A stretch of 64,000 bases of DNA. Source: Hyphomicrobiales bacterium. Its GTDB lineage: Bacteria > Pseudomonadota > Alphaproteobacteria > Rhizobiales > Xanthobacteraceae. A program made the translations under genes and the position numbers. Of the stretch, positions 47,402-55,889 are shown in pieces. The stretch covers positions 1 through 64,000 of the forward strand of contig JAFKKM010000023.1 in the NCBI GenBank assembly GCA_017305555.1. Reading direction: 5' to 3'. The first letter of the stretch is position 1; each line of letters begins with the position of its first letter. A model generated the notes under the pieces. The model ran no database searches and was not told the origin of the DNA. It worked only from the letters and a program-made list of their open reading frames with translations.

Positions 47402-48147
47402 CGCCGTCCGTCTCGAACAACGACGATCTGACCTTGCAGGCTTACTGCGACGGTGAACTCGATGCCGCCGCGACCAGCGCGTTCGAGCAACGCCTGGCGA
47501 CCGACGCTGCTCTGCAACGCCGGCGCGATCAGGTGATGGCGCTGCGTGCACGGCTTCGCGGATTGTCCGAGGACGCGCCGCCGTCCGACCTCGTGGCCCG
47601 CATCAAGGCCAACGCCGTCGCGCAACCGCAGCGCCAGCAGCGATGGCCGTGGCGCGCGATGGCGGCGTGTCTCGTGATCGGCATCCTCGCCGGCAGTACC
47701 CCGATGTGGCTGATCCATCGCGACCAGATCTCCGATCAAATCGCCAGCGTCATCATCGGCAATCATATCCGTGGAGCGCTGGCGCCGCAGTCGTTCGACG
47801 TAGCGTCGTCGGATCGTCACACCGTAAAGCCGTGGTTCGCGGCCCGCGTTGCCGAATCGCCGAAAGTGCCCGATCTGGCGCAGGCCGGGTTCGCGCTCGT
47901 CGGCGGCCGCATCGACGTCATCGGCCAGACCCCGGTGCCGACCATTGTTTACAAACACGCCGCCCATGTCGTGAGCGTCAGCGCGCTGCCGCAGCACGAG
48001 GCCATCGCCGCCGACACCACGATCGCCGGCTACCATCTGCGAAGCTGGCGCGACGGCGACTTCGTCTATGTCGCCGTGTCCGATATTCCGGAAACCGACC
48101 TCGCGGCTTTCGAGCGCGCCTTCATCGCCGAGGCCCGCCAGCTCTAA
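47398..48147 (+). CDS. Membrane-bound anti-sigma factor
   Basis: A 249-residue protein: N-terminal anti-sigma helical domain (LQAYCDGELDAAATSAFEQR), one TM segment near residues 84-103 (WPWRAMAACLVIGILAGSTP), and a periplasmic domain (FALVGGRIDVIGQTPVPTIV) resembling the sensor half of ChrR/NrsF-like anti-sigma proteins. It presumably holds the overlapping ECF sigma factor until an envelope signal releases it. No zinc-binding HxxxCxxC is visible. Confidence 0.9.
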   Translation: MTPSVSNNDDLTLQAYCDGELDAAATSAFEQRLATDAALQRRRDQVMALRARLRGLSEDAPPSDLVARIKANAVAQPQRQQRWPWRAMAACLVIGILAGSTPMWLIHRDQISDQIASVIIGNHIRGALAPQSFDVASSDRHTVKPWFAARVAESPKVPDLAQAGFALVGGRIDVIGQTPVPTIVYKHAAHVVSVSALPQHEAIAADTTIAGYHLRSWRDGDFVYVAVSDIPETDLAAFERAFIAEARQL

Positions 48148-48214
48148 ACACCCAGAAACGACAAAGCCGCCTTGCGGCGGCCGGTCGATTAGCAGGTGTT
48201 TGCGCTTGGGTTTC

Positions 48215-48289
48215 TGGAGCGGGCGAAGGGATTCGAACCCTCGACCCCAACCTTGGCAAGGTTGTGCTCTACCCCTGAGCTACACCCGC
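48215..48289 (-). tRNA. tRNA-Gly (GCC anticodon)
   Basis: Read on the minus strand, the 75-base gene starts GCGGGTG and ends CGCCCGCTCCA (encoded CCA). The acceptor stem, D-arm (AGCTCAGGGGTAGAGC), anticodon loop CTTGCCAAG (anticodon GCC) and T-arm (GAGGGTTCGAATCCC) are all canonical. Confidence 0.97.
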
Positions 48290-48655
48290 ATCCGAGAACT
48301 CCGGCGGCGCACCGCCGAGCGGCAGAGCTATGCCAAAAGCGGCCCGCGAATGCAACAGCCTGACGGCGTCCCGCGCGAATAAACCGCGCCGCGACGACTT
48401 TTCCGGTTTTCCGATCCTGCCCCGTTCCATCAGCGGCATCCTGCCGATTGCCGCAATAGCCATGGCCCGCCCATTCAAGATATTGTTATATAATGATTTT
48501 CAGCAAAATATTGCCCGCTTTCGGGGATCACATCGGCACAACCCGCCGCCACGGTCGCGACACAGCGGCGGATTGCAAATCCTCCTCCGCCACGCCATTT
48601 ACAGCCCCACGGCCGCGTTTCATCCGGCAAGCCCAGAACATCAGGTGAGGTTAAC
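48290..48655. promoter_or_regulatory. Gap before the thioredoxin gene with AT-rich promoter-like stretch
   Basis: These 366 bases hold no credible gene. An AT-rich segment at 48480-48515 contains TATAAT (48489-48494) on the plus strand, a possible -10 box for the thioredoxin-TPR gene; no good -35 box is seen. The remainder shows no repeat of the families listed here. Confidence 0.4.
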
Positions 48656-49576
48656 GTGACAATTCTCGAGCAGGGTGACGGCGCGACGCCGTCGGCAAGC
48701 GCCGATCTCATCAAGGAGACCACCACGCAGACGTTCATGAAGGACGTCATCGAGGAATCGAAGCGCCAGCCGGTGCTGATCGATTTCTGGGCGCCGTGGT
48801 GCGGTCCCTGCAAACAACTCACGCCGATCATCGAAAAGGCCGTCCGCGCCGCCAAGGGCAAGGTCAAACTGGTGAAGATGAACATCGACGAGCATCCGGC
48901 CATCCCCGGCCAGATGGGCATCCAGTCGATCCCGGCGGTCATCGCCTTCGTCAACGGCCAGCCGGCCGACGGTTTCATGGGCGCGCTGCCGGAAAGCCAG
49001 GTCACGGCCTTTATCGATAAATTGACTGCGGGCATTCCCGACGCCGCCGGCGACATCGCCGACCTGCTCAAGGAAGCCGAAGCGGCGCAGGCCGCCGGCG
49101 ATGCCTCGACCGCCGCCGCGATCTATGCCGAAGTCCTCGCCGCCGATGCCGCCAACATTCCGGCTCTCGCTGGCCTCGCGCGCTGCTACGCCGAGAGCGG
49201 CGCCATCGAGCAGGCCAAGCAGACGCTGGCGCTGGTGCCGGAAGCCAAGCGGAGCGATGCGGCCGTCAGCGCGGTGCAGGCGATGATCGATCTCGCCGAG
49301 CAGGCAACCTCGCTCGGCCCGGTCGCGGAACTGGAACAGAAGGTCGCCGCCGATCCGCTCGACCATCAGGCGCGGTTCGACCTCGCCACCGCGCTCAATG
49401 CCGCCGGCAAGCGCAATGACGCCACGCAGCACCTGCTTGAAATCGTCAAGCGCGACCGCAAATGGAATGACGACGGCGCGCGCAAACAGCTCGTGCAGTT
49501 CTTCGAGGCCTGGGGCGGCGCCGACGATGCTACCGTCGAAGGCCGCAAGCGCCTGTCGACGATCCTGTTCTCGTAG
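48656..49576 (+). CDS. Thioredoxin-TPR protein (CnoX/YbbN-like chaperedoxin)
   Basis: A 306-residue protein: N-terminal thioredoxin domain with active site WAPWCGPCKQL, followed by TPR repeats (AAGDASTAAAIYAEVLAADA, DLATALNAAGKRNDATQHLL). This layout is that of YbbN/CnoX, which protects clients from oxidation and passes them to GroEL or DnaK. The start is GTG 48656 with GGTGAGG about six bases upstream. The two active-site Cys are present, unlike E. coli YbbN which lacks CxxC. Confidence 0.92.
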   Translation: MTILEQGDGATPSASADLIKETTTQTFMKDVIEESKRQPVLIDFWAPWCGPCKQLTPIIEKAVRAAKGKVKLVKMNIDEHPAIPGQMGIQSIPAVIAFVNGQPADGFMGALPESQVTAFIDKLTAGIPDAAGDIADLLKEAEAAQAAGDASTAAAIYAEVLAADAANIPALAGLARCYAESGAIEQAKQTLALVPEAKRSDAAVSAVQAMIDLAEQATSLGPVAELEQKVAADPLDHQARFDLATALNAAGKRNDATQHLLEIVKRDRKWNDDGARKQLVQFFEAWGGADDATVEGRKRLSTILFS

Positions 49577-49623
49577 GACCAAACCAACCAACAAGGCATC
49601 ATCCCGCAACGTCAGGGCCAGCC

Positions 49624-50298
49624 ATGCCGATCAATGCCGAATATCGCGGCCCCGTCGATCTTCCGGAAGTGATCCCGGTGTTTCCACTGCCGGGCGCACT
49701 ATTGCTGCCGCGCGGCCAGATGCCGCTCAACATCTTCGAGCCGCGTTATCTCGCCATGGTCGACGATGCCTTCCGCGACGGCCATCGCCTGATCGGCATG
49801 ATCCAGCCCGACGCGGCGCACAGCCAAAATCCCGATCATCCGACATTGTTCAAGGTCGGATGCCTCGGCCGCATCACCCAGCTCGCCGAATCCGGCGACG
49901 GCCGCTACATCCTCGAACTCACCGGCGTGTCGCGCTTCAAGGTGGTCGAAGAGCTGTCGGTGCTGACGCCGTACCGTCAGTGCAAGGTTGACCTGTTCCC
50001 CTTCGTCGACGATTTCACCGCACGCAAGGGCGAGGACGACGTCGACCGCACCACGCTGCTCGAGGTGCTGTCCGATTTTCTCAAGGTCAATCACCTCAAG
50101 GTCGATTGGGAAGGCATCGAGAAGGCGCCGAACGAGGCGCTGGTCAATGCACTGGCGATGATGTCGCCTTACGGCCCCGCCGAGAAGCAGGCAATGCTGG
50201 AAGCGCCGGATCTGAAGACCCGCGCGGAAATCCTGATCGCCGTCACCGAAATGGACCTCGCCAAGAAGCGCACCAGCGGCGACCCGCCGTTGCAATAG
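49624..50298 (+). CDS. LON-substrate-binding-domain protein (stand-alone)
   Basis: A 224-residue protein with the Lon N-terminal (LON_substr_bdg) domain: EVIPVFPLPGALLLPRGQMP followed by LNIFEPRYLAMVDDAFRDGH, and FKVGCLGRITQLAESGDGRY. It lacks the ATPase and protease domains of Lon. Rhizobial relatives sit beside thioredoxin-TPR and Trm112 genes, as here. It starts 47 bases after the thioredoxin gene. Confidence 0.9.
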   Translation: MPINAEYRGPVDLPEVIPVFPLPGALLLPRGQMPLNIFEPRYLAMVDDAFRDGHRLIGMIQPDAAHSQNPDHPTLFKVGCLGRITQLAESGDGRYILELTGVSRFKVVEELSVLTPYRQCKVDLFPFVDDFTARKGEDDVDRTTLLEVLSDFLKVNHLKVDWEGIEKAPNEALVNALAMMSPYGPAEKQAMLEAPDLKTRAEILIAVTEMDLAKKRTSGDPPLQ

Positions 50299-50306
50299 CT
50301 GCGCGC

Positions 50307-50657
50307 TCAGTAGCCCGCGATCGCAAACGCCGACACCGCGCCGAGCAAAACCCAGCCGAAGTGCCGACCGCGCGTTGCCCAGGCGTTGACCAGCGTCGCG
50401 AACAGATAGTTCACCGCCATCGTCGCCACGATCCAGTGCCGTGCCGTTTGCGATTCGAAATACGGCGTCGCGATCAGGAGCGCGCCGCCGGCGATCCACG
50501 CCACCGTGCTGCAGTGCCAGACCAACCGCACCAGCAATCGCAACCGCGGCGGCGTCACGGTGACGTGGGGAAAGAGTTTGGTTTCGCTCAGGACGGCATG
50601 GATCAGCGCAACGACGATCGCGGTGACGCCGGCGATTTGAAGTAAAACATCCCGCAT
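50307..50657 (-). CDS. Small four-helix membrane protein, TetR target
   Basis: A 116-residue protein with four TM segments (LLQIAGVTAIVVALIHAVLS, STVAWIAGGALLIAT, ATMAVNYLFATLVNAW, FGWVLLGAVSAFAIAGY). The function is unknown. ATG 50657 follows GGAG by six bases (the frame opens at 50669). Its upstream promoter TTGACG-N17-TATAGA is bracketed by palindromes that also lie ahead of the divergent tetR gene. Confidence 0.82.
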   Translation of the reverse strand: MRDVLLQIAGVTAIVVALIHAVLSETKLFPHVTVTPPRLRLLVRLVWHCSTVAWIAGGALLIATPYFESQTARHWIVATMAVNYLFATLVNAWATRGRHFGWVLLGAVSAFAIAGY

Positions 50658-50665
50658 CGGAGTCT

Positions 50666-50725
50666 CCATACATATGTGTATGGTCTATACGCCCGGGCTT
50701 TGCCCGCGTCAATACAGTCGTGTAT
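50666..50725. promoter_or_regulatory. Divergent TetR operator region with strong leftward promoter
   Basis: CCATACATATGTGTATGG (50666-50683) and ATACAGTCGTGTAT (50712-50725) share the half-site ATACA/TGTAT. Between them, on the minus strand, TTGACG (50707-50712) and TATAGA (50684-50689) are exactly 17 bases apart. One operator covers the start point, the other the -35 box. A TetR gene begins ten bases to the right. Confidence 0.8.
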
Positions 50726-50734
50726 GGTGAACGC

Positions 50735-51298
50735 ATGACGGATCAGCTCTCGGCCACGGACTGGCTCAAACAAGGTCTCAAGACGCTGACGACCAGCGGC
50801 TTCGTCGCGCTCAAGGCCGAGCCACTGGCGAAGGCCATGGGCGTCTCCCGCGGCAGCTTCTATTGGCACTTCGCAGACGTCGCCGCCTTTCACGCGGCGC
50901 TGCTCGACTACTGGCGCGAGGTCGCCGCTGAGCGCGTCATCGCCGCGCTCGAAACCGAAGGCCGCAGCGAGGACGCCTTGCGGCGGCTGATCCGCACCGC
51001 GTTCGACACCCGGCTCGCGACCGAAGCGGCGATCCGCGGCTGGGCCATGCACGAACCGCTCGCGCGCAAGGCGGTGGATGCGATCGACCGCCGCCGGATG
51101 TCCTACATCGCGAGCCTGCTGGAAAAATCCGGATGGCCGCCATCGCGCGCAACGGCGCAGGCGCAAATTCTTTACTGGGCGTTTGTGGGGTTCACGCTGA
51201 GCGATCGACAACTTGCGCGGAAGCAACAGCAGGACGCGATCGCGGAATTGATCCGCATCGTGGCCCCGCAAGGCCGTCGCCAGCCCGGCAAGGTGTGA
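50735..51298 (+). CDS. TetR/AcrR-family transcriptional regulator
   Basis: A 187-residue protein with the TetR DNA-binding domain: [20 protein letters not shown] and [18 protein letters not shown]. The ligand-binding C-domain is unassigned. ATG 50735 lies only ten bases beyond the right operator half-site, so it likely represses itself and the divergent membrane protein. A GTG at 50720 is also in frame. The pair splits the LON-domain gene from the Trm112 gene. Confidence 0.9.
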   Translation: MTDQLSATDWLKQGLKTLTTSGFVALKAEPLAKAMGVSRGSFYWHFADVAAFHAALLDYWREVAAERVIAALETEGRSEDALRRLIRTAFDTRLATEAAIRGWAMHEPLARKAVDAIDRRRMSYIASLLEKSGWPPSRATAQAQILYWAFVGFTLSDRQLARKQQQDAIAELIRIVAPQGRRQPGKV

Positions 51299-51330
51299 TA
51301 AAGAACGGAGAGAATTTACCGGAGATGACC

Positions 51331-51525
51331 ATGCCCTCGAACGAGCATTCTGAATCCAGCGTCGATCCAAAGTTGCTGGAGATTTTGGTGTGCCCGCTCA
51401 CCAAGGGCCCGCTGGAATTCGACGCCGCGCGGCAGGAACTGATCTCGCGCACGGCCAAACTCGCCTACCCGATCCGCGACGGCATCCCGATCATGCTCCC
51501 GGAAGAAGCGCGGCCGCTGGACTGA
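51331..51525 (+). CDS. Trm112-family protein
   Basis: A 64-residue protein: [20 protein letters not shown] and the closing [17 protein letters not shown] are the bacterial Trm112/UPF0434 signature. In eukaryotes Trm112 activates methyltransferases; bacterial forms may do the same. It starts 32 bases after tetR; GGAG is seven bases before ATG 51331. Confidence 0.93.
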   Translation: MPSNEHSESSVDPKLLEILVCPLTKGPLEFDAARQELISRTAKLAYPIRDGIPIMLPEEARPLD

Positions 51526-52119
51526 GGCGCGCTCGGCCTTTAGGCCCCAGCCGTTACTCCGCCGTCATTGCGAGGAGCGAAGCGACGAAGCAATCCAGCC
51601 CTCGTTTGATGGCCCTGGATTGCTTCGCTGCGCTCGCAATGACGGTGCGGCGAAGACTCGGGGACAACTGGCCCTGATTCAATAAGACGATATGCGTCTC
51701 CACTGTTATGGCCGGGCTCGTCCCGGCCATCCACGCCTTTCCTTTTTTCAGCCGCCTCAAGTCGTGGATGCCCGGGACAAGCCCGGGCATGACGAGGTGG
51801 CGGGTGGCAGGCGGCGCAACCTTGGCCGCCTCCCCGCGCTCGCCTGAATATCGCGCTCAAACTGAAATTTCCGGCCCAAGTTTCGCCGCTGCGCGAGAGC
51901 GGTCGCACCCGCATTCACGCCACAGGCGAACTTTCTCTCTCGTTTGTCAGAAGGAGAATTTTCTCCCAGAACCGCCAATTTAAGCGAATGATGTTTTGTT
52001 ATTTTCCGAAACGGCCCTCTGGGCGATAGAAATTTGCTACACCGGTATCAATTGAAGATAACGCGACCGACGCAAGCGGCGCCGATCCGCTCAAGTGATC
52101 CCTGTTGGAGGAGCCTGCC
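51526..52119. repeat. Intergenic region with family A (copy 4) and family B (copy 4) repeats
   Basis: This 594-base gap contains an A element at 51563-51644 (CGTCATTGCGAGGAGCGAAG, inner GCAATCCAG/CTGGATTGC) and a B element at 51705-51795 (ATGGCCGGGCTCGTCCCGGC, then GGACAAGCCCGGGCATGAC). From 51800 on there is no repeat and no gene. Near 52034 a weak promoter-like pair, TTGCTA and GATAAC with 17 bases between, precedes the AhpD-like gene. Confidence 0.75.
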
Positions 52120-52695
52120 ATGGCCCGTTTGCCCATTCTCACCGTCGAAACCGCCCCCGAAGCCGCCAAGGACGGCGTCGCCAAGGCCGAAAAAGCCAAC
52201 GGCTTCATCCCGAACCTGATCGGCCTGCTCGCCAACGCGCCGGTCGCGCTGGAAACCTACCAGACTGTCTCCGGCATCAATGCCCGCAGCGGGCTGTCGC
52301 TGGCAGAGCGCGAAGCGGTGCAGATCACTGCCGCCGCGACCCACGGCTGCGGCTTCTGCGTCGCCGGCCACACCGCCGTCGCCACCAAGAAGGCCGGTTT
52401 GAAGGAAGACGTCGTCAACGCGTTGCGCGCCAACGCCAAGGTGCCGGACGGCCGCCTCAACGCCGTCGCCGACTTCACCCGCGCGGTGATCCGCAGCCGT
52501 GGCGCGGTGGCGGATGCCGAGCTCGCCACCTTCAAGGCCGCCGGCTTCAACGACGCCAATGCGCTCGAAGTGGTGCTCGGCGTCAGCCTCGCAACGCTGT
52601 GCAACTTCGCCAACAACCTCGGCAAGCCGGACCTCAACCCGCAGCTTCAGCCTTACGCCTGGAGCGGTGCGCCCACCGCTGTCGCGGCCGAGTAA
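52120..52695 (+). CDS. AhpD-like / carboxymuconolactone decarboxylase-family peroxidase-related protein
   Basis: A 191-residue protein with the AhpD core: GLSLAEREAVQITAAATHGC followed by GFCVAGHTAVATKKAGL (CxxC-xxx-H). The family includes alkylhydroperoxidase partners. The start, ATG 52120, follows GGAGGAG. It is the first gene of a five-gene operon that adds a flavin-type acyl-CoA dehydrogenase homolog and an ABC importer. It may deal with peroxides or a reactive product formed by that enzyme. Confidence 0.88.
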   Translation: MARLPILTVETAPEAAKDGVAKAEKANGFIPNLIGLLANAPVALETYQTVSGINARSGLSLAEREAVQITAAATHGCGFCVAGHTAVATKKAGLKEDVVNALRANAKVPDGRLNAVADFTRAVIRSRGAVADAELATFKAAGFNDANALEVVLGVSLATLCNFANNLGKPDLNPQLQPYAWSGAPTAVAAE

Positions 52696-52706
52696 AGGCA
52701 CTGATC

Positions 52707-53795
52707 ATGACCACGCTTCCTGCCGATCTCACCGCCTGGCTCGACGACACGGCCACACATCTCGACACCAGCAATGATGCAGCGGCACATGTCGTGCCGC
52801 GCCTCGCCGACGCCGGCCTGTTCCGCATCGGCGTGCCGGTGGCCTATGGCGGCAGCGGCGGCGACATCAACGATGCTGTTGCGGCGATCAGCTCAGTATC
52901 GGAACGGTCGCTGGCGGCGGGATTCGTGTTCTGGGGTCATCGCACCTTCATCGAATACCTGCTGCAATCGCCGAATGCGACGTTGCGCGAAAAGCTGTTG
53001 CCGGAGCTTCTGGCGGGCCGACGCGCCGGCGCCACCGGTCTCTCCAACGCGATGAAATTCCTCTCCGGCATCGAGGAATTGCAGATCAAGGCGCAGCGGC
53101 AGGATTTCGGCCTGCGCATCGACGGCAAACTGCCGTGGGTGACCAATCTGCGCCTCGGCGGCTTCGATGTTGCCGCTGCAATTCAAGGCGACGGCCATGC
53201 GCCGGCCTTCGTCGCGGTGCTGTCGTCCGACGACGACGGGCTCGAGCGCTCCGCCGATCTCGACCTGATGGCGATGCGCGCCACCAGCACCGCTGCACTC
53301 AAGATCGACAACGTCCGCATCAGCGAAGACCGCATCCTGCACAAGAACGCCAGCGAGTGGCTGCCGAAGGTTCGCCCCGCGTTTCTGGCGCTGCAATGCG
53401 CGATGTCGAGCGGCCTCGCCCGCCGCGCGCTTAACGAAGCCGGTGCGCGTCTCAATCGCGAGCGCGATGTGCTGGCGCAGCCGGTGATCGAACTCGAAGC
53501 CGCGTTGCGTGCTGCCGAAGCGGCGTTGCGCGACGGCCTCAACGGCAACCGTTTTGTCGAGCATCCGGCGCAACTGTTCCGTCTTCGCATCCGCCTTGCG
53601 GAAATCGCGGCGGACGCCTTGCAACTCGAACTCTACGCCGCCGGCGGACGCGCTTATCTCTCCGGCCCCGGCGAAGGTTTCCAGCGCCGTCAGCGCGAGG
53701 CCGCGTTCCTGCCGATCATCACGCCGAGCATCGTGCAACTGAAGCTGTCGCTGCAAATCCACGAACAGCCGGCGGCGATCTCCGCCATCGCGTGA
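52707..53795 (+). CDS. Acyl-CoA dehydrogenase-superfamily flavoprotein
   Basis: A 362-residue protein with the ACAD fold: GLFRIGVPVAYGGSGGDIND at the start, GATGLSNAMKFLSGIEEL in the middle, and AADALQLELYAAGGRAYLSG in the C-terminal helical domain. The usual catalytic Glu region is not clear, as in flavin monooxygenases of the SfnB/DszC type in this superfamily. With the ABC genes that follow (4 bases apart), it may oxidise the imported compound. Confidence 0.82.
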   Translation: MTTLPADLTAWLDDTATHLDTSNDAAAHVVPRLADAGLFRIGVPVAYGGSGGDINDAVAAISSVSERSLAAGFVFWGHRTFIEYLLQSPNATLREKLLPELLAGRRAGATGLSNAMKFLSGIEELQIKAQRQDFGLRIDGKLPWVTNLRLGGFDVAAAIQGDGHAPAFVAVLSSDDDGLERSADLDLMAMRATSTAALKIDNVRISEDRILHKNASEWLPKVRPAFLALQCAMSSGLARRALNEAGARLNRERDVLAQPVIELEAALRAAEAALRDGLNGNRFVEHPAQLFRLRIRLAEIAADALQLELYAAGGRAYLSGPGEGFQRRQREAAFLPIITPSIVQLKLSLQIHEQPAAISAIA

Positions 53796-53799
53796 CGCC

Positions 53800-54633
53800 A
53801 TGACCCAGCTTGCCCTTCACCCTTCGCGACACGACGCACCGGCACTTGAAACGCCGGTGCTGCAAGCGCCGATTCTACAAGCGCGTGGTGTCGCGCTGCG
53901 TTATCCCGGCCAATCCCGCGCCACGATCGAGGGATTCGATTTCGCATTGGCTCCCGGCGAGACGGTGAGCCTGCTCGGCTCCAGCGGTGTCGGCAAATCC
54001 AGCCTGTTGCGTGTCCTCGCCGGCCTGCAAGCGCCGACCGAAGGCCACGTCACCATGAACGACGCGCCGCTCGTTGGCGTGCATCCGCGCGTCGCGGTGG
54101 CGTTTCAGGACCCGAGCCTGCTGCCGTGGCTGACGCTCGAGAAGAACGTCGCCTTCGGCCTCGACTTCAAGCATCAGCCGAGGCAGTCTCGCGCCGAGAG
54201 CGAAGCGCGCGTCGAGATGGCGATCCGCGAAGTCGGCCTCACACAGTCGCGCCGAAAATTTCCCGCTGAACTGTCCGGCGGCATGGCGCAACGCACGGCC
54301 TTGGCGCGTTGCCTCGCGCGCAAGCCGGAGATTCTGCTGCTGGACGAACCGTTCGGCGCACTCGACGAAGTCACGCGCACCGAGATGCAGCATCTGTTGC
54401 TGAAGGTGGTGCGTGACTTCCGCACCGCCGCGATCCTGATCACCCACGATATCGACGAAGCGCTGCTGGTCTCCGATCGCATCCTGCTGCTCGGCGGTGC
54501 GCCGGCCTCCGCAATCGGCGAGTGGCGCATCGATCTGCCGAAACCGCGCGAGGATTTTATCGCGGAGCTCGGCGCGATCCGCGTCGATATCCTCTCGACG
54601 CTGCGCGGCACCGCGCAACGTCGCGCGGCCTAA
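53800..54633 (+). CDS. ABC transporter ATP-binding protein, SsuB/TauB type
   Basis: A 277-residue ATPase: Walker A SLLGSSGVGKSSLLRVL, Q-loop AFQDPSLLPW, signature LSGGMAQRTAL, Walker B EILLLDEPFGALDE and H-switch LITHDIDEALL. This is the nitrate/sulfonate/taurine class. A 25-residue N-terminal extension precedes the domain. Its start lies 4 bases after the ACAD gene. Confidence 0.93.
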   Translation: MTQLALHPSRHDAPALETPVLQAPILQARGVALRYPGQSRATIEGFDFALAPGETVSLLGSSGVGKSSLLRVLAGLQAPTEGHVTMNDAPLVGVHPRVAVAFQDPSLLPWLTLEKNVAFGLDFKHQPRQSRAESEARVEMAIREVGLTQSRRKFPAELSGGMAQRTALARCLARKPEILLLDEPFGALDEVTRTEMQHLLLKVVRDFRTAAILITHDIDEALLVSDRILLLGGAPASAIGEWRIDLPKPREDFIAELGAIRVDILSTLRGTAQRRAA

Positions 54634-54686
54634 TTCCCGTCGCGCTGCATTCGCACGCGCGCGAAACGACACCTGAAAGGTCTGCC

Positions 54687-55889
54687 ATGTCCGCCGATGA
54701 GTTTACCCGTTTTGATGTGTCACGCCGTCAGATGCTGAAGCTGTCTGCGCTCTTGACCGCTGGCGGCGCCGCGCCGCTGCTCCGCGCCTACGAGGCCCGC
54801 GCAGAAGAGGCCGACGCGCCGCTGCGGATCGGCTATCTGCCGATCACCGACGCGACGCCGCTGCTGGTGGCGCACGGCAAGGGCTTCTTCGAAGAGCAAG
54901 GCATCAAGGCCGAGAAGCCGGTGCGGCTGCGGAGCTGGGCGCAGGTGCTGGAGGCCTTCATCTCCGGCCAGGTCAACGCCGTGCATCTGTTGTCGCCGAT
55001 GACGGTGTGGGCGCGCTTCGGCAGCAAGGCTCCCGCGAAAGTGGTGGCGTGGAATCACACCAGCGGCTCGGGGCTCAGCGTATTGCCGCACATCAACAGC
55101 GTGAAGGATCTCGGCGGCACCACCGTCGCAATCCCGTTCTGGTATTCGATCCACAACGTCGTGCTGCAAATCCTGCTGCGCGAGAACGGGTTGACGCCGG
55201 TGTCGAAGCGCACCGGCAAGCCGGCCGCCAACGAAGTCAATCTCGTGGTGATGGCACCCGCCGACATGGTGCCGGCGCTCGCCTCGAAACAGATCAGCGG
55301 CTACATCGTCGCCGAGCCGTTCAACGCCGCCAGCGAAGTGCTCGGCGTCGGCAAGATGCTGCGCTTCACCGGCGACGTCTGGAAGGATCACGCCTGCTGC
55401 CTCGTGTTCATGCACGAGCGCGACCTCCAGCAGCGCCCGGAATGGGTGCAGCGCGCGGTCAACGCCATGGTGAAGGCGCAGCTGTGGACCCGCGATCATC
55501 GCGCGGAAACCGCCGCGCTGTTGTCGAAGGACAATCCGAACCAGTACACGCCGCACAGCGTCGAGGTGCTGACCAAGGTGCTGGCGCCGCCGCCGAGCGA
55601 CGAAAGCATTTACGTCAAGAGCGGCGCGATTCGGCACGCCGATTGGCGCGAGCGCCGCATCGATTTCCAGCCGTACCCTTATCCGAGCTACACCGAGGAA
55701 CTGGTGCGCCGTCTTAAGGATACACTGGTCGAAGGTGATCGCGGCTTCCTCGATAAACTCGATCCGACAGCCGCAGGACGCGAACTGGTCGACGACAACT
55801 TCGTGAAGAAAGCAATTATCGCGAGCGGCGGCATGGCCGCGTTCGGCCTGCCGGAGACATTCACCCGCAGCGAAGTGATCGCAGCATGA
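54687..55889 (+). CDS. ABC transporter substrate-binding protein, CmpA/NrtA-like
   Basis: A 400-residue protein with a twin-arginine signal (SRRQMLKLSALLTAGGAAPL) and the NMT1/CmpA-type fold: LRIGYLPITDATPLLVAHGK, SGQVNAVHLLSPMTVWARFG, and MLRFTGDVWKDHACCLVFMH. Relatives bind nitrate, bicarbonate, or sulfonate-like anions. The ligand is unknown. It overlaps the permease gene by four bases. Confidence 0.9.
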   Translation: MSADEFTRFDVSRRQMLKLSALLTAGGAAPLLRAYEARAEEADAPLRIGYLPITDATPLLVAHGKGFFEEQGIKAEKPVRLRSWAQVLEAFISGQVNAVHLLSPMTVWARFGSKAPAKVVAWNHTSGSGLSVLPHINSVKDLGGTTVAIPFWYSIHNVVLQILLRENGLTPVSKRTGKPAANEVNLVVMAPADMVPALASKQISGYIVAEPFNAASEVLGVGKMLRFTGDVWKDHACCLVFMHERDLQQRPEWVQRAVNAMVKAQLWTRDHRAETAALLSKDNPNQYTPHSVEVLTKVLAPPPSDESIYVKSGAIRHADWRERRIDFQPYPYPSYTEELVRRLKDTLVEGDRGFLDKLDPTAAGRELVDDNFVKKAIIASGGMAAFGLPETFTRSEVIAA

